Shown in pieces: positions 45,349 to 55,329 of a DNA stretch of 64,000 nt. The notes below the pieces were generated by a model, which was given only the letters and a program-made list of their open reading frames with translations, was not told the DNA's origin and ran no database searches. Source of the stretch: DASQPJ01 sp036268355 (lineage in GTDB: Bacteria > Actinomycetota > Actinomycetes > Sporichthyales > Sporichthyaceae); NCBI GenBank assembly GCA_036268355.1, contig DATAUG010000259.1:103630-167629 (forward strand), read 5' to 3'. Position 1 is the stretch's first letter. Each line of letters opens with the position of its first letter. The translations under genes and the position numbers were made by a program.

Positions 45349-46185
45349 TCACACCACCTTCGGTGGCGCGATCAGCAGGTACGCCTGGGTGAGCGCGATG
45401 TTGGTGCTGAACAGCAACAGGAAGGTGAACACCACCGACTGGTTGACCCCGTCGGCGACACCCTTGGGCCCGCCTTTCGCGTTCAGCCCCTTGTGCGCGG
45501 CGACGATCGCGGTGAGGAACCCGAAGATCGCGGCCTTTATCTCGGCGACGATGAAGTCCCCGGCCGTGGCGAAGGAGGTGAACGATGACAGATAGGCGCC
45601 GGCCGTGCCGTGCTGGACATAGACGTTGAACAGGTAACCGGCCAGCACGCCGGTCATCGCGACCAGCGCGCACAGCAGCACGCCGACGACCATCAACGCG
45701 GCCACCCGCGGGACCACCAGTCGGCGCACCGGGGAGATTCCCATGACTCGCATCGCGTCCATCTCCTCGCGGATGGTGCGCGCACCGAGATCCGAGCAGA
45801 TGGCCGACCCGGCCGCGCCGGCCAGCAGCAGCGCGGTCACCACCGGTGCGCCCTCCCGGATGACGCCGAGCCCGTTGACCGCGCCGACGAACGAGGTGGC
45901 GCCCACCTGGGCCGCCAGGCTGCCGACGTTGATCGCGACGATCACCCCGAAGGGGATGGCCACCAACAAGGCCGGCAGCAGGGACACGCTGGTGACGAAC
46001 CAGGCCTGAAGGATGAACTCGCCCCACGGGAAGCGACCGCGGGCGAGGTCGGCGAACAGGTGGCGGGTGACGGTCGCGGACATGCTCGCCATCTGACCGA
46101 CGGTCGTCAGCGAACGGTCGATCGGGCCGGGCAGCCGCAGCGACGGCAGGCGACGAGGCGCGCCGCCCGCTGAGGTCTGCGTCAT
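45349..46185 (-). CDS. yrbEA: YrbE/MlaE-family permease A of the mce importer
   Basis: 278 residues from the ATG at 46185. Same fold as YrbEB; the ATPase-contact segment is REEMDAMRVMGISPVRRL, and membrane helices include LPALLVAIPFGVIVAI. First gene of the operon. A tandem duplication puts a second, near-identical start (MTRTSPG versus MTQTSAG) 56 bases upstream; only the downstream one leads into the permease. Confidence 0.93.
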   Translation of the reverse strand: MTQTSAGGAPRRLPSLRLPGPIDRSLTTVGQMASMSATVTRHLFADLARGRFPWGEFILQAWFVTSVSLLPALLVAIPFGVIVAINVGSLAAQVGATSFVGAVNGLGVIREGAPVVTALLLAGAAGSAICSDLGARTIREEMDAMRVMGISPVRRLVVPRVAALMVVGVLLCALVAMTGVLAGYLFNVYVQHGTAGAYLSSFTSFATAGDFIVAEIKAAIFGFLTAIVAAHKGLNAKGGPKGVADGVNQSVVFTFLLLFSTNIALTQAYLLIAPPKVV

Positions 46186-46241
46186 CGCTTCGCCCGGTGG
46201 GCTGCGCGCGGGCCGGCCGATCCTGGCGAGGTCCGCGTCAT
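46182..46241 (-). other. 19-codon mini-frame from a duplicated yrbEA start
   Basis: The 19 bases around the yrbEA start (46172-46190) recur at 46228-46246 with one mismatch. The upstream ATG (46241) reads MTRTSPGSAGP and runs 19 codons to a TGA (46182-46184) that overlaps the true yrbEA ATG. Same pattern as at mceE/mceF: a duplicated start with an ATGA overlap kept. Confidence 0.6.
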
Positions 46242-46450
46242 CGCTTGCCCCTGCCTTCCTGCGCCGCTCCGCGGCGCCGGGCCCCGCAGTGGCCACACGA
46301 TAACCCCGTTCGGCCGCCTCGCCACGCCGGCAGCCAACGGCCGGCAGCGGCCGGTCACCCAGCGTGGAGGCACCCTCTAGGGTTGTCGCCGACCGATTGC
46401 GATCCGCGGGCGCGGAGGCGACCTCGGGTCGGCGGAGGAGCGGTGACTTG

Positions 46451-48157
46451 GTGACCGGGCGCGCGCTGCGGACGTTGGCCGTCGACGGCCTGCGTGCTGC
46501 CCGCGCCCTGCCGGTGGAGACGGCCCGGGGCGCCCTGCTGATCGCCCAGAATCCGGTGGCGGCGGTGGGCACCGGGGTGGGAGTGCTCCGCAGCGGCGTG
46601 GTCCCCACCTTCCGGCCCGATCTGATCCTGCGTCAGTTGGACTCGGTCCGGCGCGAGGGCGTCAGTCTGGCCGGCGCAGTGGCGGCCGCGGCCGCGCTGC
46701 AACCGCGCGGCCTGGCGATCGTGGACGACGCGGGCACGCGAACCTGGGCGCAGTTGGACGGCGACGGCCGCCGGCTGGCCGCCGCCTTCGCCGATCTGGG
46801 CATCTGCGTCGGCGACCGGGTAGGCCTGTTGTGCCGCAATCACGGCGAGTTCGTCACCTGCCTGCTGGCCCTGGCCCGGCTGGGCGTCGACGCGGTCCTG
46901 CTCAACGTCGGCTCTGCGCCGGACCAGTTGGCGCGCATCGTGGCGGCGCAACGAATGCGACTGATCGTCGCCGACACCGAGTTCGTGCTGCCGACACTGC
47001 CCGCGGGTGTCCGGGTGGTGACCGCCTGGGACGACCGGGGGCCGGAACGAGCCGGTGTCCGCGAACTGATCCGACAGACCCGCGACGACCGCGACGTCGC
47101 CCGCCCCATGCACGGCGGCCGGTTGATCGTGCTGACCTCGGGGACGACCGGAACGCCCAAGGGCGCGGCTCGCCCGGAGCCGTCGGTGGTGGCGGCCCTG
47201 CTGGCCGTGGCCGGTCTGCTGGGTCGGGTCCCGCTGCGGGCGCAGACGCCGACCGCGATCCCGGCGCCGCTGTTCCACGCCTGGGGGCTGGGTGCGCTGC
47301 AACTGGCGCTGACCGCGCGCTGCCCGATCGTGCTCGCCCGGCAGTTCGACGCGGCCCGGTTGATGGGGCTGATCGCGACCCACCGGGTCCAGCAGCTGTT
47401 CCTGGTCCCGGTGATGCTCAGCCGGTTGCTCGCCCTGCCCGAACATCTGTTGTCCGGTCTCGACCACAGCGCGCTTCGGCTGATCGTCAGCAGCGGTTCG
47501 GCGCTGAGCCCGGCCACCGTGCGGGCGAGCGAGGCCCGCTTCGGCCCGGTGCTGCACAACCTCTACGGCTCCACCGAGGCGTCCTGGGTGAGCGTCGCCG
47601 GACCGGCGCAGCTGCACCGCGAGCCGGGCTCGGCCGGCCGGCCGCCGCTGGGCACCCGACTGACCGTGCTCGACTCCGAGGGTCTGCCCTGCCCGATCGG
47701 GGTGAGCGGGCGAATCTTCGTCGGCAACTCGATGTTGTTCGACGGATATACGGACCACTCGACGATCGACACCAACCCGAACGGCCTGATGCCGACCGGG
47801 GATCTCGGGCACCTCGACCCGCGCGGCTGGCTGCACGTCGACGGCCGCGAGGACGATCTGGTCATCTGCGGCGGGGAGAACGTGTTCTGCGGCGAGGTGG
47901 CCGACGTGCTCAGCGACATCGCAGGCATCACCGAGGCGGCGGTGCTCGGCGTGCCCGACCCCGAGTTCGGCCAACGACTGGCCGCCTTCGTGGTCACCGC
48001 TCCGGGTTCCGCGCTGACTGCCGAGGACGTCCGGGCCATCGTGCGGGAACGACTGGCCCGGCACGCGGTGCCCCGCGACGTGACCTTCCTCGAGGCGCTC
48101 CCCCGCAATGCGGCCGGCAAGGTCCTGGCTCGCGTGCTGCGTCAGGACCGGGCCTGA
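46451..48157 (+). CDS. Acyl-CoA synthetase (FadD-like AMP-binding enzyme)
   Basis: Activates a carboxylic acid, probably a fatty or sterol side-chain acid, to its CoA thioester via an acyl-adenylate. 568 residues from the GTG at 46451, with GGAGGAGCGG upstream; the frame opens earlier at 46364. AMP-binding motif VLTSGTTGTPKGAA, then LYGSTEASW and the hinge region TGDLGHLDPRGWLHVDGRED; C-terminal catalytic lysine in NAAGKVLARV. Divergent from the mce operon, so it likely activates what the importer brings in. Confidence 0.92.
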   Translation: MTGRALRTLAVDGLRAARALPVETARGALLIAQNPVAAVGTGVGVLRSGVVPTFRPDLILRQLDSVRREGVSLAGAVAAAAALQPRGLAIVDDAGTRTWAQLDGDGRRLAAAFADLGICVGDRVGLLCRNHGEFVTCLLALARLGVDAVLLNVGSAPDQLARIVAAQRMRLIVADTEFVLPTLPAGVRVVTAWDDRGPERAGVRELIRQTRDDRDVARPMHGGRLIVLTSGTTGTPKGAARPEPSVVAALLAVAGLLGRVPLRAQTPTAIPAPLFHAWGLGALQLALTARCPIVLARQFDAARLMGLIATHRVQQLFLVPVMLSRLLALPEHLLSGLDHSALRLIVSSGSALSPATVRASEARFGPVLHNLYGSTEASWVSVAGPAQLHREPGSAGRPPLGTRLTVLDSEGLPCPIGVSGRIFVGNSMLFDGYTDHSTIDTNPNGLMPTGDLGHLDPRGWLHVDGREDDLVICGGENVFCGEVADVLSDIAGITEAAVLGVPDPEFGQRLAAFVVTAPGSALTAEDVRAIVRERLARHAVPRDVTFLEALPRNAAGKVLARVLRQDRA

Positions 48158-48166
48158 GCGCGCCAT

Positions 48167-48181
48167 CTGACGGATCGTCAG
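48167..48181. promoter_or_regulatory. 15-bp palindrome CTGACG-GAT-CGTCAG
   Basis: Perfect copy in the 27-bp gap between the acyl-CoA synthetase stop and the ATG of the flavoprotein at 48185, where it covers the expected ribosome-binding region. Confidence 0.6.
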
Positions 48182-48184
48182 GCG

Positions 48185-49801
48185 ATGACTGAACCGCCGC
48201 CCGCACAGCGGCTGCCGGGTCGGGCCGACGTGGTGGTGGTCGGCGGCGGGCACAACGGCCTGGTGGCGGCGACCCTGCTTGCCCGCGCCGGACTGTCCGT
48301 GGTCGTCTGCGAGACCGCGGCCGTGCTCGGCGGGGCCGCGCGCACCGAACAACCCTTCCGCGCGGCGCCGGCACTGCGCCAGTCCACCGGGGCGTACCTG
48401 CTCGGCCTGATGCCGCCGGAACTGCTCGCTCTCCTCGACATCAAACTCCCACTGTTGCGACGTAATCCGCATTACGCACTTCCGTCGGAGCATGATTCGA
48501 CGCTTCCGTCGTTGCTGCTCGGCGCCGACCCCGATGCCAACCGGCGCGCGCTGGAGGCAGCGTTCTCCCCCGCCGATGCCCGCGCCGACGCGGCACTGGG
48601 CGCCGAGTTGGCCGCGCTGCGCGCGGATCTGGCGCCGGCCTGGTTGACCGAACCGGAGTCGGTCGAGGCCACCGCCGAACGCTGGATCAGGCCTGCGTTG
48701 CAGGAGCAGTTCGTCGCGTTGTGCCGCGGCTCGGTCGTGGAGTACCTGGACCGCTTCCGCTTCAACGGGCAACGGCTGCCGGCGATGTACGCCGTGACCG
48801 ACGGGATCTCCGGGCTGGCCGCCGGGCCGGACGACCCGGGGACCGGGCACAACTTCCTGGTGCACAACATGTGTCGGATCCCCGGCGGGGACGGCACCTG
48901 GATGATCGTGGCCGGCGGGATGGGGACGGTTGCGGCGCAGTTGGCCGCGACAGCGCGCCGGGCCGGGGCCCGCTTGTGCCCGGCGACCTCGGTGGCCTGG
49001 ATCGATGTCGCGGCCGGCGCGGTCGCCGGTATCACCACCGCCGACGAGCGGGTTGTCCGGGCCCCGGTCGTGCTGGCTGCCTGCGACCCGTTCCGGCTAC
49101 CGGGGCTCGTCGGCCCGGGCGTGCTGCCCGCGGATCTGACGGAGCGTCTGGACCGCCTGTTCCGGCCCGGCGTGACGATGAAGGTGAACCTGGCGCTGGC
49201 CCGTCCGCCGCGGTTCCCGGGCCTGGGCGAGCGCTGCGCCGGCGGCGCGACCGTGCACCTGCTGCCGGGCGAGGACCGTCCCCTGGACGCGGTTCGCGAG
49301 ATGTGGCGGGAGGTCCGCGCCGGTCGATTACCGGCGTTCCCGACCATCGAGTGGTACCTGCATACGACAGTCGACGCCTCACTGCGCGACCCCGCGGGCC
49401 GGCACTCCTCGGCGTTGTTCGTGCAGTCGGTCCCCCACGTGCCCCACAACTCAACGTGGGCGGCCGAACTGGACTCCTACGTCGGCGCACTGTTGGCCGT
49501 GTGCGACCGCTTCGCGCCCGGCACCACCGAGTCGGTGGTGGATGTGTTCGCCCTGCCCCCGCCGGAGATCGAACGGCACTTCGGCATCACCGGCGGGCAC
49601 ATCCACCACGTGGACAACACGTTCGCCTTCGACGCCCGGATGCCCTACGTCACCGGGCTTCCCGGCCTCTACGCCGGATCGGCGGGCTGCCACCCGGCGG
49701 GCTCGGTGGTCGGAGCCGCCGGGCACAACGCAGCCCGCCGCATCCTCGCTGATCTCGATGTCAGGCCCGGCCCCCGGGCCGGCCCCGTTCCTAATGCTTG
49801 A
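48185..49801 (+). CDS. FAD-dependent oxidoreductase, PYROXD2/phytoene-desaturase-like
   Basis: 538 residues. N-terminal dinucleotide-binding motif VVVVGGGHNGLVAA (about 17-30) followed by LGGAARTE, as in the CrtI/PYROXD2 group of amine-oxidase-like flavoproteins. The C-terminal FAD segment is LYAGSAGCHPAGSVVGAAG. No membrane segment. Substrate unknown; the neighbours suggest lipid metabolism. It starts 27 bases after the acyl-CoA synthetase gene and overlaps the end of a convergent membrane-protein gene by 11 bases. Confidence 0.9.
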   Translation: MTEPPPAQRLPGRADVVVVGGGHNGLVAATLLARAGLSVVVCETAAVLGGAARTEQPFRAAPALRQSTGAYLLGLMPPELLALLDIKLPLLRRNPHYALPSEHDSTLPSLLLGADPDANRRALEAAFSPADARADAALGAELAALRADLAPAWLTEPESVEATAERWIRPALQEQFVALCRGSVVEYLDRFRFNGQRLPAMYAVTDGISGLAAGPDDPGTGHNFLVHNMCRIPGGDGTWMIVAGGMGTVAAQLAATARRAGARLCPATSVAWIDVAAGAVAGITTADERVVRAPVVLAACDPFRLPGLVGPGVLPADLTERLDRLFRPGVTMKVNLALARPPRFPGLGERCAGGATVHLLPGEDRPLDAVREMWREVRAGRLPAFPTIEWYLHTTVDASLRDPAGRHSSALFVQSVPHVPHNSTWAAELDSYVGALLAVCDRFAPGTTESVVDVFALPPPEIERHFGITGGHIHHVDNTFAFDARMPYVTGLPGLYAGSAGCHPAGSVVGAAGHNAARRILADLDVRPGPRAGPVPNA

Positions 49802-50060
49802 CGACGATCATCTTCAGCCCGTAGACCATGATCAGCGCCACGGCCGACAGACACAGCCAGCCCATGAACTGCCCGAGCTTCGGATCCACCATCCGGGTCT
49901 TCGGATCGGCTTGTTTGGCGGCCAGGCCCACCATCCCGCCGGCGACCAGGACGACGACCGTCACCGCGACGCCCATCGTGACAACGGCCACCTCGCCCAA
50001 TGGGCCCCACTTGATGTCGACCTTCATCTCCTCCTCCATGCCCGGGTCGGTGGTGGTCAC
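49791..50060 (-). CDS. Small two-helix membrane protein linked to PiT
   Basis: 89 residues, GTG start overlapping the pit stop codon (GTGA). Two transmembrane helices: about 23-46 (VAVVTMGVAVTVVVLVAGGMVGLA) in part, and 65-85 (MGWLCLSAVALIMVYGL). No family recognised, though small membrane proteins after pit are common in actinobacteria. The coupling suggests it associates with the phosphate transporter. Confidence 0.75.
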   Translation of the reverse strand: MTTTDPGMEEEMKVDIKWGPLGEVAVVTMGVAVTVVVLVAGGMVGLAAKQADPKTRMVDPKLGQFMGWLCLSAVALIMVYGLKMIVVKH

Positions 50061-51202
50061 GCGGCGCTCATCGCGAGGTCCCCGAGGGGCTCCGGGGTCT
50101 CCGCGCTCACGTCGTTGACGTTGTGCGAGCTCACCGGATTACGCCGCGAGGCCACGAAGATCGCGGCCGCGATTCCCGCGCCCACCAGACCGACGATGAT
50201 CGTTCCGGCCTGACCGCGCTCCGCGACGCCACCGGCCACCGCGCCCACCGCGGCGGCGGCGGGCAGGGTCAGCGCCCAAGCGGTGACCATCTGGCGGGCG
50301 ACGCCCCAGCGGACCGAGGCGAGCTTCTTGCCGGCACCGGCGCCGAAGATGGCTCCGGTGCAGACGTGCGTGGTGGACAGCGCGAACCCGAGGTGGGCCG
50401 AGGTGAGGATCGCCACGGCACTGGACGTCTCGGCGGCGAAGCCCTGCGGGCTCTCGATGTCGCTGATCTTCTTGCCCATCGTCTGGATGATCTTCCAGCC
50501 ACCCAGGCAGGTCCCCAACGCGATACCCAGGCCGCAGGCCGCGATGACCCACAACGGTGGGTTGGAGCCGTGCGGCAGGATCCCGGCGGTGATCATCGTG
50601 AGCGTGATGATGCCCATCGTCTTCTGGCCGTCGTTGCTGCCGTGGGCCAGTGCGACCGTGGAGGCCGAGGCGATCTGGGCCCATCGGAAGCCCTTGCTGA
50701 TTTCGTCGTGCGGCGAGCGCGCCGTGATTCGGTAGGCCAGGAATGTCGCGGTCATGGCGACCACGCCGGCGATGATCGGGGAGATCACCGCGGGCAGCAG
50801 GATCTTGCTGATCACGGTCCCGAAGTTGATGGCACCTGAACCGGCGGCGACCCAGGTCGCCCCGATCAGGCCGCCGAACAGGGCGTGCGAGGAGCTGGAG
50901 GGCAGACCTACCAGCCAGGTCCCCAGGTTCCAGAGGATGGCCCCGATCAGGCCACCGAAGATGACTGTCGGAGTCACCTTCGACTCCTGAACCAGGCCGC
51001 TGGAGATGGTCTTGGCCACCTCGACGGAGAGGAACGCGCCGACCAGGTTGAAGACGCCGGCGACGATCACCGCGACCCGCGGCTTCAGGGCGCCCGTGGC
51101 GATGGCGGTGGCCATCGCGTTGGCCGTGTCGTGGAAGCCGTTGGTGAAGTCGAACGCGAGCGCGGTGATGATGACCGCGATCACGATGACCGAGTAACCC
51201 AT
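50057..51202 (-). CDS. pit: PiT-family inorganic phosphate transporter
   Basis: Low-affinity, ion-coupled phosphate permease of 381 residues. The two inverted PiT signatures are present: FDFTNGFHDTANAMATAI at the start and ALAHGSNDGQKTMGII in the middle; GLPSSSSHALFGGLIGA and STTHVCTGAIFGAG follow each. About ten transmembrane helices. ATG at 51202; upstream 292 bases separate it from divergent kgd with no recognisable regulatory site (no clear PHO box). Confidence 0.96.
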   Translation of the reverse strand: MGYSVIVIAVIITALAFDFTNGFHDTANAMATAIATGALKPRVAVIVAGVFNLVGAFLSVEVAKTISSGLVQESKVTPTVIFGGLIGAILWNLGTWLVGLPSSSSHALFGGLIGATWVAAGSGAINFGTVISKILLPAVISPIIAGVVAMTATFLAYRITARSPHDEISKGFRWAQIASASTVALAHGSNDGQKTMGIITLTMITAGILPHGSNPPLWVIAACGLGIALGTCLGGWKIIQTMGKKISDIESPQGFAAETSSAVAILTSAHLGFALSTTHVCTGAIFGAGAGKKLASVRWGVARQMVTAWALTLPAAAAVGAVAGGVAERGQAGTIIVGLVGAGIAAAIFVASRRNPVSSHNVNDVSAETPEPLGDLAMSAA

Positions 51203-51495
51203 TTCGTGTCCTCCGCTGTCGGACCGGCGCCAGCTGCGCGGGTAGAAAGTGACAGACGCAGGCGAACCGGAAATGAACGGATTGCGGACAGCGCGATCTG
51301 GTCGGGTGTAGGCGGGTCGGCCGGCGAGTCGCCCGCCGACGACCGACCGGGGCCCGTGTCGAATTCGTTACCGCCGAGTCGGCGGGCCGGTGGTCGTCAC
51401 CTGCGCGTTCCTCGGAGCAGGCGACTACCCTTTGGCAAGGGGTGCGGAGACCCCAGAATCAGCGTTACCGGGCGGGGAGAGGTCGAGCAGCGGTC

Positions 51496-54400
51496 ATGTC
51501 AACGGGCAGTCAATCCAATCCGATGGCCGGTTTCGGGCCCAACGAATGGCTCGTCGACGAGATCTACCAGTCGTACCTGCAGGACCCGAACTCGGTCGAC
51601 CACGCGTGGTGGGACTTCTTCGCCGACTACCAGCCCGGGTCCGACGGCGCCGCAAGATCGGCGTCCCGCGCCGCGGGGCCGCCACCCACGGCCGCACCGC
51701 CGCCGGCCACGAGCGTCCCGGCGGCTGCCACGGCCCCGGCAGCCGCGCCCGCTGCGACCGAGCCGAAGCCCAAGGTTGCGCCCGCTCCGGCCGGCGACGC
51801 CGTGGTCAGCACGCTGCGTGGTTCGGCGGCGCGGGTGGTCACCAACATGGAGGCCAGCCTCGCCGTCCCGACCGCGACCTCGGTGCGCACGGTGCCCGCG
51901 AAGCTGCTCATCGACAACCGCATCGTGATCAACAACCACCTGCGCCGCTCGCGGGGCGGGAAGGTCTCGTTCACCCACTTGATCGGATTCGCGCTGGTGC
52001 GCGCGGTCGCCGCCGTCCCGGCCATCAACGCCGGCTTCGTCGAGGTCGACGGCAGGCCTGCGCTGGCCCAGCCCGCACACGTCAACCTCGGCCTGGCGAT
52101 CGATCTGGAGAAGCCCGACGGCACCCGCACCCTGGTGGTGCCGTCGATAAAGAACGCCGACACCCTGGACTTCGGGGCCTTCTGGCAGGCCTACGAGGAC
52201 ATCGTGCGCCGGGCCCGCAACAACAAGCTCACGCCCGACGACTTCGCGGGAACCACGATCAGCATCACCAACCCCGGCACGATCGGCACCGTGCACTCAG
52301 TGCCCCGACTGATGGTGGGTCAGGGCGCGATCATCGGCGTCGGCGCGATGGAGTACCCCGCCGAGTACCAGGGGGCCTCGCCGGAGACGTTGGCGAACAT
52401 GGCCGTCAGCAAGGTGATGACGCTCACCTCGACCTACGATCACCGGATCATCCAGGGCGCGCAGAGCGGTGAGTTCCTGCGCCGCATGCACGAGCTGCTG
52501 CTCGGCGCCGACGGCTTCTTCGACGATGTGTTCCGCAGCCTGCGGATCCCGTACGAGCCGATCCGCTGGGAAACCGACATCTCGGCCGGCCACGAGACCC
52601 AGGTCTCCAAGCAGGCCCGGGTGCACGAGCTGATCCACGCCTATCGCACCCGCGGGCACCTGATGGCCGACACCGACCCGTTGGAGTACCGCCAGCGCTC
52701 GCACCCGGACCTCGACATCGTCACCCACGGCCTGACGCTGTGGGACCTCGACCGGGAGTTCGTGGCGGGCTCGACGTTCGGGGCCGGGCTGGTGAAGCTG
52801 CGCGACATCCTCGGGGTGCTGCGCGACTCGTACTGCCGCACGATCGGCATCGAGTACATGCACATGCAGAACCCCCAGGAACGCGAGTGGATCCAGCACC
52901 GCGTGGAGTGCAGCCAGGAGCGGCTGGCGCGCGAGGACCAGCTGCGGGTGCTGCGCAAGCTGAATGAGGCCGAGGCGTTCGAGACGTTCCTGCAGACGAA
53001 GTATGTCGGCCAGAAACGGTTCTCCCTCGAGGGCGGCGAGGCCGTGATCGCACTGGTGGACGCGATCCTGACCGCCGCGGCGCAGGAGGCACTCGACGAG
53101 GTCGGCATCGGCATGCCGCACCGCGGGCGGCTGAACGTGCTGGCCAACGTCGTCGGCAAGTCCTACGGCCAGATCTTCCGGGAGTTCGAGGGCAACCTGG
53201 ACCCGAAGTCCATGCACGGGTCGGGCGACGTCAAGTACCACCTGGGCGCCGAGGGCATCTACACCGCGCACGACGGGACCCAGGTGCCGGTGTCGCTGGC
53301 CGCAAACCCATCGCACCTGGAGGCCGTGAACCCGGTGCTGGAAGGCATCGTGCGAGCCAAACAGGACATCCTCGACCGCGGGCCGAACGGGTTCACCGTG
53401 CTCCCGGTGCTGATGCACGGCGACGCCGCATTCGCGGGCCAAGGCGTGGTCGCCGAGACGTTGGAACTCTCGCAACTGCGCGGCTACCGCACCGGCGGCA
53501 CGATCCACCTCGTGGTGAACAACCAGGTCGGGTTCACCACCGCGCCGACCTCGAGCCGCTCCAGCCTCTACGCGACCGACGTGGCCCGCACCGTGCAGGC
53601 CCCGATCTTCCACGTCAACGGCGACGACCCCGAAGCGTGCGTCCGGGTGGCCCGCCTGGCCTTCGACTACCGCCAGGAGTTCCACAAGGACGTCGTGATC
53701 GACATGATCTGCTACCGGCGGCGCGGCCACAACGAGGGCGACGACCCCTCGATGACCCAGCCGCTGATGTACGACCTGATCGACGCCAAGCGCTCGGTGC
53801 GCAAGCTGTACACCGAGTCGCTGATCGGCCGCGGCGACATCACCTTCGAGGAGGCCGAGGCCGCGCTGAAGAACTACCGCGACGCCTTGGAGCAGGTCTT
53901 CGCCGAGACCCGCGGCGCGCAGACCACCCCGACGACCGTGCAGCCCACGTACAACGCGCCGGCGCTGCCCGCCGGGGTGAACACCGCGATCTCCACCGAG
54001 AGCCTCAAGCGGATCGTGGAGAGCCAGCTGTCCCTGCCGGAGGGCTTCGCCGCCCATCCGCGGGTCCAGCCGCTGTTGCAGAAGCGGGCCTCGATGGTCG
54101 AGACCGGCAACATCGACTGGGGCTTCGGCGAACTGATCGCGTTCGGCTCGCTCCTGCTCGAGGGGCGGCCGGTCCGGCTGGCCGGCCAGGACTCCCGCCG
54201 GGGGACGTTCACCCAACGCCACTCGGTGCTGATCGACCGCAACACCGCGGCGGAGTACGTGCCGCTGGCGAACCTCAGCCCCGAGCAGGGCACCTTCTAC
54301 GTCTACGACTCGCTGCTGTCGGAGTACGCCGCACTGGGCTTCGAGTACGGCTACTCGGTCGCCCGGCCCGACGCCCTGGTGTGCTGGGAGGCGCAGTTCG

Positions 54401-55134
54401 GCGACTTCGTCAACGGGGCGCAGTCGATCATCGACGAGTTCATCTCCTCCGGCGAGCAGAAGTGGGGCCAACGGTCCGGCGTGGTCCTGCTGCTCCCGCA
54501 CGGCCTCGAGGGCCAGGGACCTGACCACTCGTCAGGCAGGCCGGAGCGGTTCCTGCAGTTGTGCGCCCAGGACAACATGACGGTGGCGATCCCGAGCACC
54601 CCGGCTAACCATTTCCACCTGCTGCGCTGGCAGGCGCTCTCGCCGCACCACCGACCGTTGGTGATCTTCACCCCGAAGTCGTTGCTGCGGCACCGCGCCG
54701 CGGTGTCCGGACCGATGGAGTTCACCACCGGGCACTTCCAGCCGGTGATCCCGGACTCCGCGGTCGACCCCGAGGCCGTCCGTCGGGTCGTGCTGTGCAC
54801 CGGCAAGATCTACTACGACCTGCTCGCCCACCGCGAGGCGGCCGAACTGCGCGACGCCGCGCTGGTCCGGGTGGAGCAGCTGTATCCGCTGCCGTTGGCC
54901 GAGATCCAAGCGACGTTGGCCCGGTACCCGGAAACCGCCAAGCTTCGCTGGACCCAGGAGGAGCCGGCAAACCAGGGCGCCTGGCCGTTCATCGCGATGA
55001 ACCTGCCGTCGCAGCTGGCCGGGCGTCCCCTGTCGGTGGTCTCCCGGCCGGCGTCCTCGGCACCGGCGGTGGGCTCCCATTCGGTCCACGACTACGAGCA
55101 GCAGTTGGTCGTCGAGCAGACCTTCGCGGACTGA
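51496..55134 (+). CDS. kgd: Multifunctional 2-oxoglutarate dehydrogenase E1/E2 (Kgd, SucA)
   Basis: 1212 residues from the ATG at 51496, close to the 1231 of M. tuberculosis Kgd. N-terminal E1 tether (FGPNEWLVDEIYQSYLQD), an Ala/Pro linker (about 60-110), an E2-type succinyltransferase domain (about 115-340, ending LTSTYDHRIIQGAQSGEFL) and the thiamine-diphosphate E1 domains: PHRGRLNVLANV, YRRRGHNEGDDPSMTQP and WEAQFGDFVNGAQ. In mycobacteria the enzyme acts as decarboxylase and dehydrogenase in the TCA cycle. The fusion of E2 and E1 is an actinobacterial hallmark. It contains an imperfect CTGACC-N3-CGTCAG word at 54523-54537. Confidence 0.97.
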   Translation: MSTGSQSNPMAGFGPNEWLVDEIYQSYLQDPNSVDHAWWDFFADYQPGSDGAARSASRAAGPPPTAAPPPATSVPAAATAPAAAPAATEPKPKVAPAPAGDAVVSTLRGSAARVVTNMEASLAVPTATSVRTVPAKLLIDNRIVINNHLRRSRGGKVSFTHLIGFALVRAVAAVPAINAGFVEVDGRPALAQPAHVNLGLAIDLEKPDGTRTLVVPSIKNADTLDFGAFWQAYEDIVRRARNNKLTPDDFAGTTISITNPGTIGTVHSVPRLMVGQGAIIGVGAMEYPAEYQGASPETLANMAVSKVMTLTSTYDHRIIQGAQSGEFLRRMHELLLGADGFFDDVFRSLRIPYEPIRWETDISAGHETQVSKQARVHELIHAYRTRGHLMADTDPLEYRQRSHPDLDIVTHGLTLWDLDREFVAGSTFGAGLVKLRDILGVLRDSYCRTIGIEYMHMQNPQEREWIQHRVECSQERLAREDQLRVLRKLNEAEAFETFLQTKYVGQKRFSLEGGEAVIALVDAILTAAAQEALDEVGIGMPHRGRLNVLANVVGKSYGQIFREFEGNLDPKSMHGSGDVKYHLGAEGIYTAHDGTQVPVSLAANPSHLEAVNPVLEGIVRAKQDILDRGPNGFTVLPVLMHGDAAFAGQGVVAETLELSQLRGYRTGGTIHLVVNNQVGFTTAPTSSRSSLYATDVARTVQAPIFHVNGDDPEACVRVARLAFDYRQEFHKDVVIDMICYRRRGHNEGDDPSMTQPLMYDLIDAKRSVRKLYTESLIGRGDITFEEAEAALKNYRDALEQVFAETRGAQTTPTTVQPTYNAPALPAGVNTAISTESLKRIVESQLSLPEGFAAHPRVQPLLQKRASMVETGNIDWGFGELIAFGSLLLEGRPVRLAGQDSRRGTFTQRHSVLIDRNTAAEYVPLANLSPEQGTFYVYDSLLSEYAALGFEYGYSVARPDALVCWEAQFGDFVNGAQSIIDEFISSGEQKWGQRSGVVLLLPHGLEGQGPDHSSGRPERFLQLCAQDNMTVAIPSTPANHFHLLRWQALSPHHRPLVIFTPKSLLRHRAAVSGPMEFTTGHFQPVIPDSAVDPEAVRRVVLCTGKIYYDLLAHREAAELRDAALVRVEQLYPLPLAEIQATLARYPETAKLRWTQEEPANQGAWPFIAMNLPSQLAGRPLSVVSRPASSAPAVGSHSVHDYEQQLVVEQTFAD

Positions 55135-55142
55135 GGCCCCGG

Positions 55143-55316
55143 ATGTATTTCACCGACCGCGGTGTCGACGAGTTGGTCGAGCGCCGCGGCGAGGAGCGGA
55201 TCACGTTCGCCTGGCTGGGCTCGATGCTGAGCGAGTTCGTCGACCTCAACCCGGAGTTCGAGATCCCGATCGAGCGGCTGGCCACCTGGCTCGCCCGGCT
55301 GGACGACGAGGACTGA
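55143..55316 (+). CDS. Small conserved protein downstream of kgd (DUF6104-like)
   Basis: 57 residues (MYFTDRGVDELVERRGEER at the start, RLATWLARLDDED at the end), acidic, helical. It resembles the short DUF6104 proteins found directly after sucA/kgd in streptomycetes. ATG is 6 bases after the kgd stop, so it is certainly in the same operon. Role unknown; perhaps a partner of Kgd. Confidence 0.82.
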   Translation: MYFTDRGVDELVERRGEERITFAWLGSMLSEFVDLNPEFEIPIERLATWLARLDDED

Positions 55317-55329
55317 CACACTGATCGGC

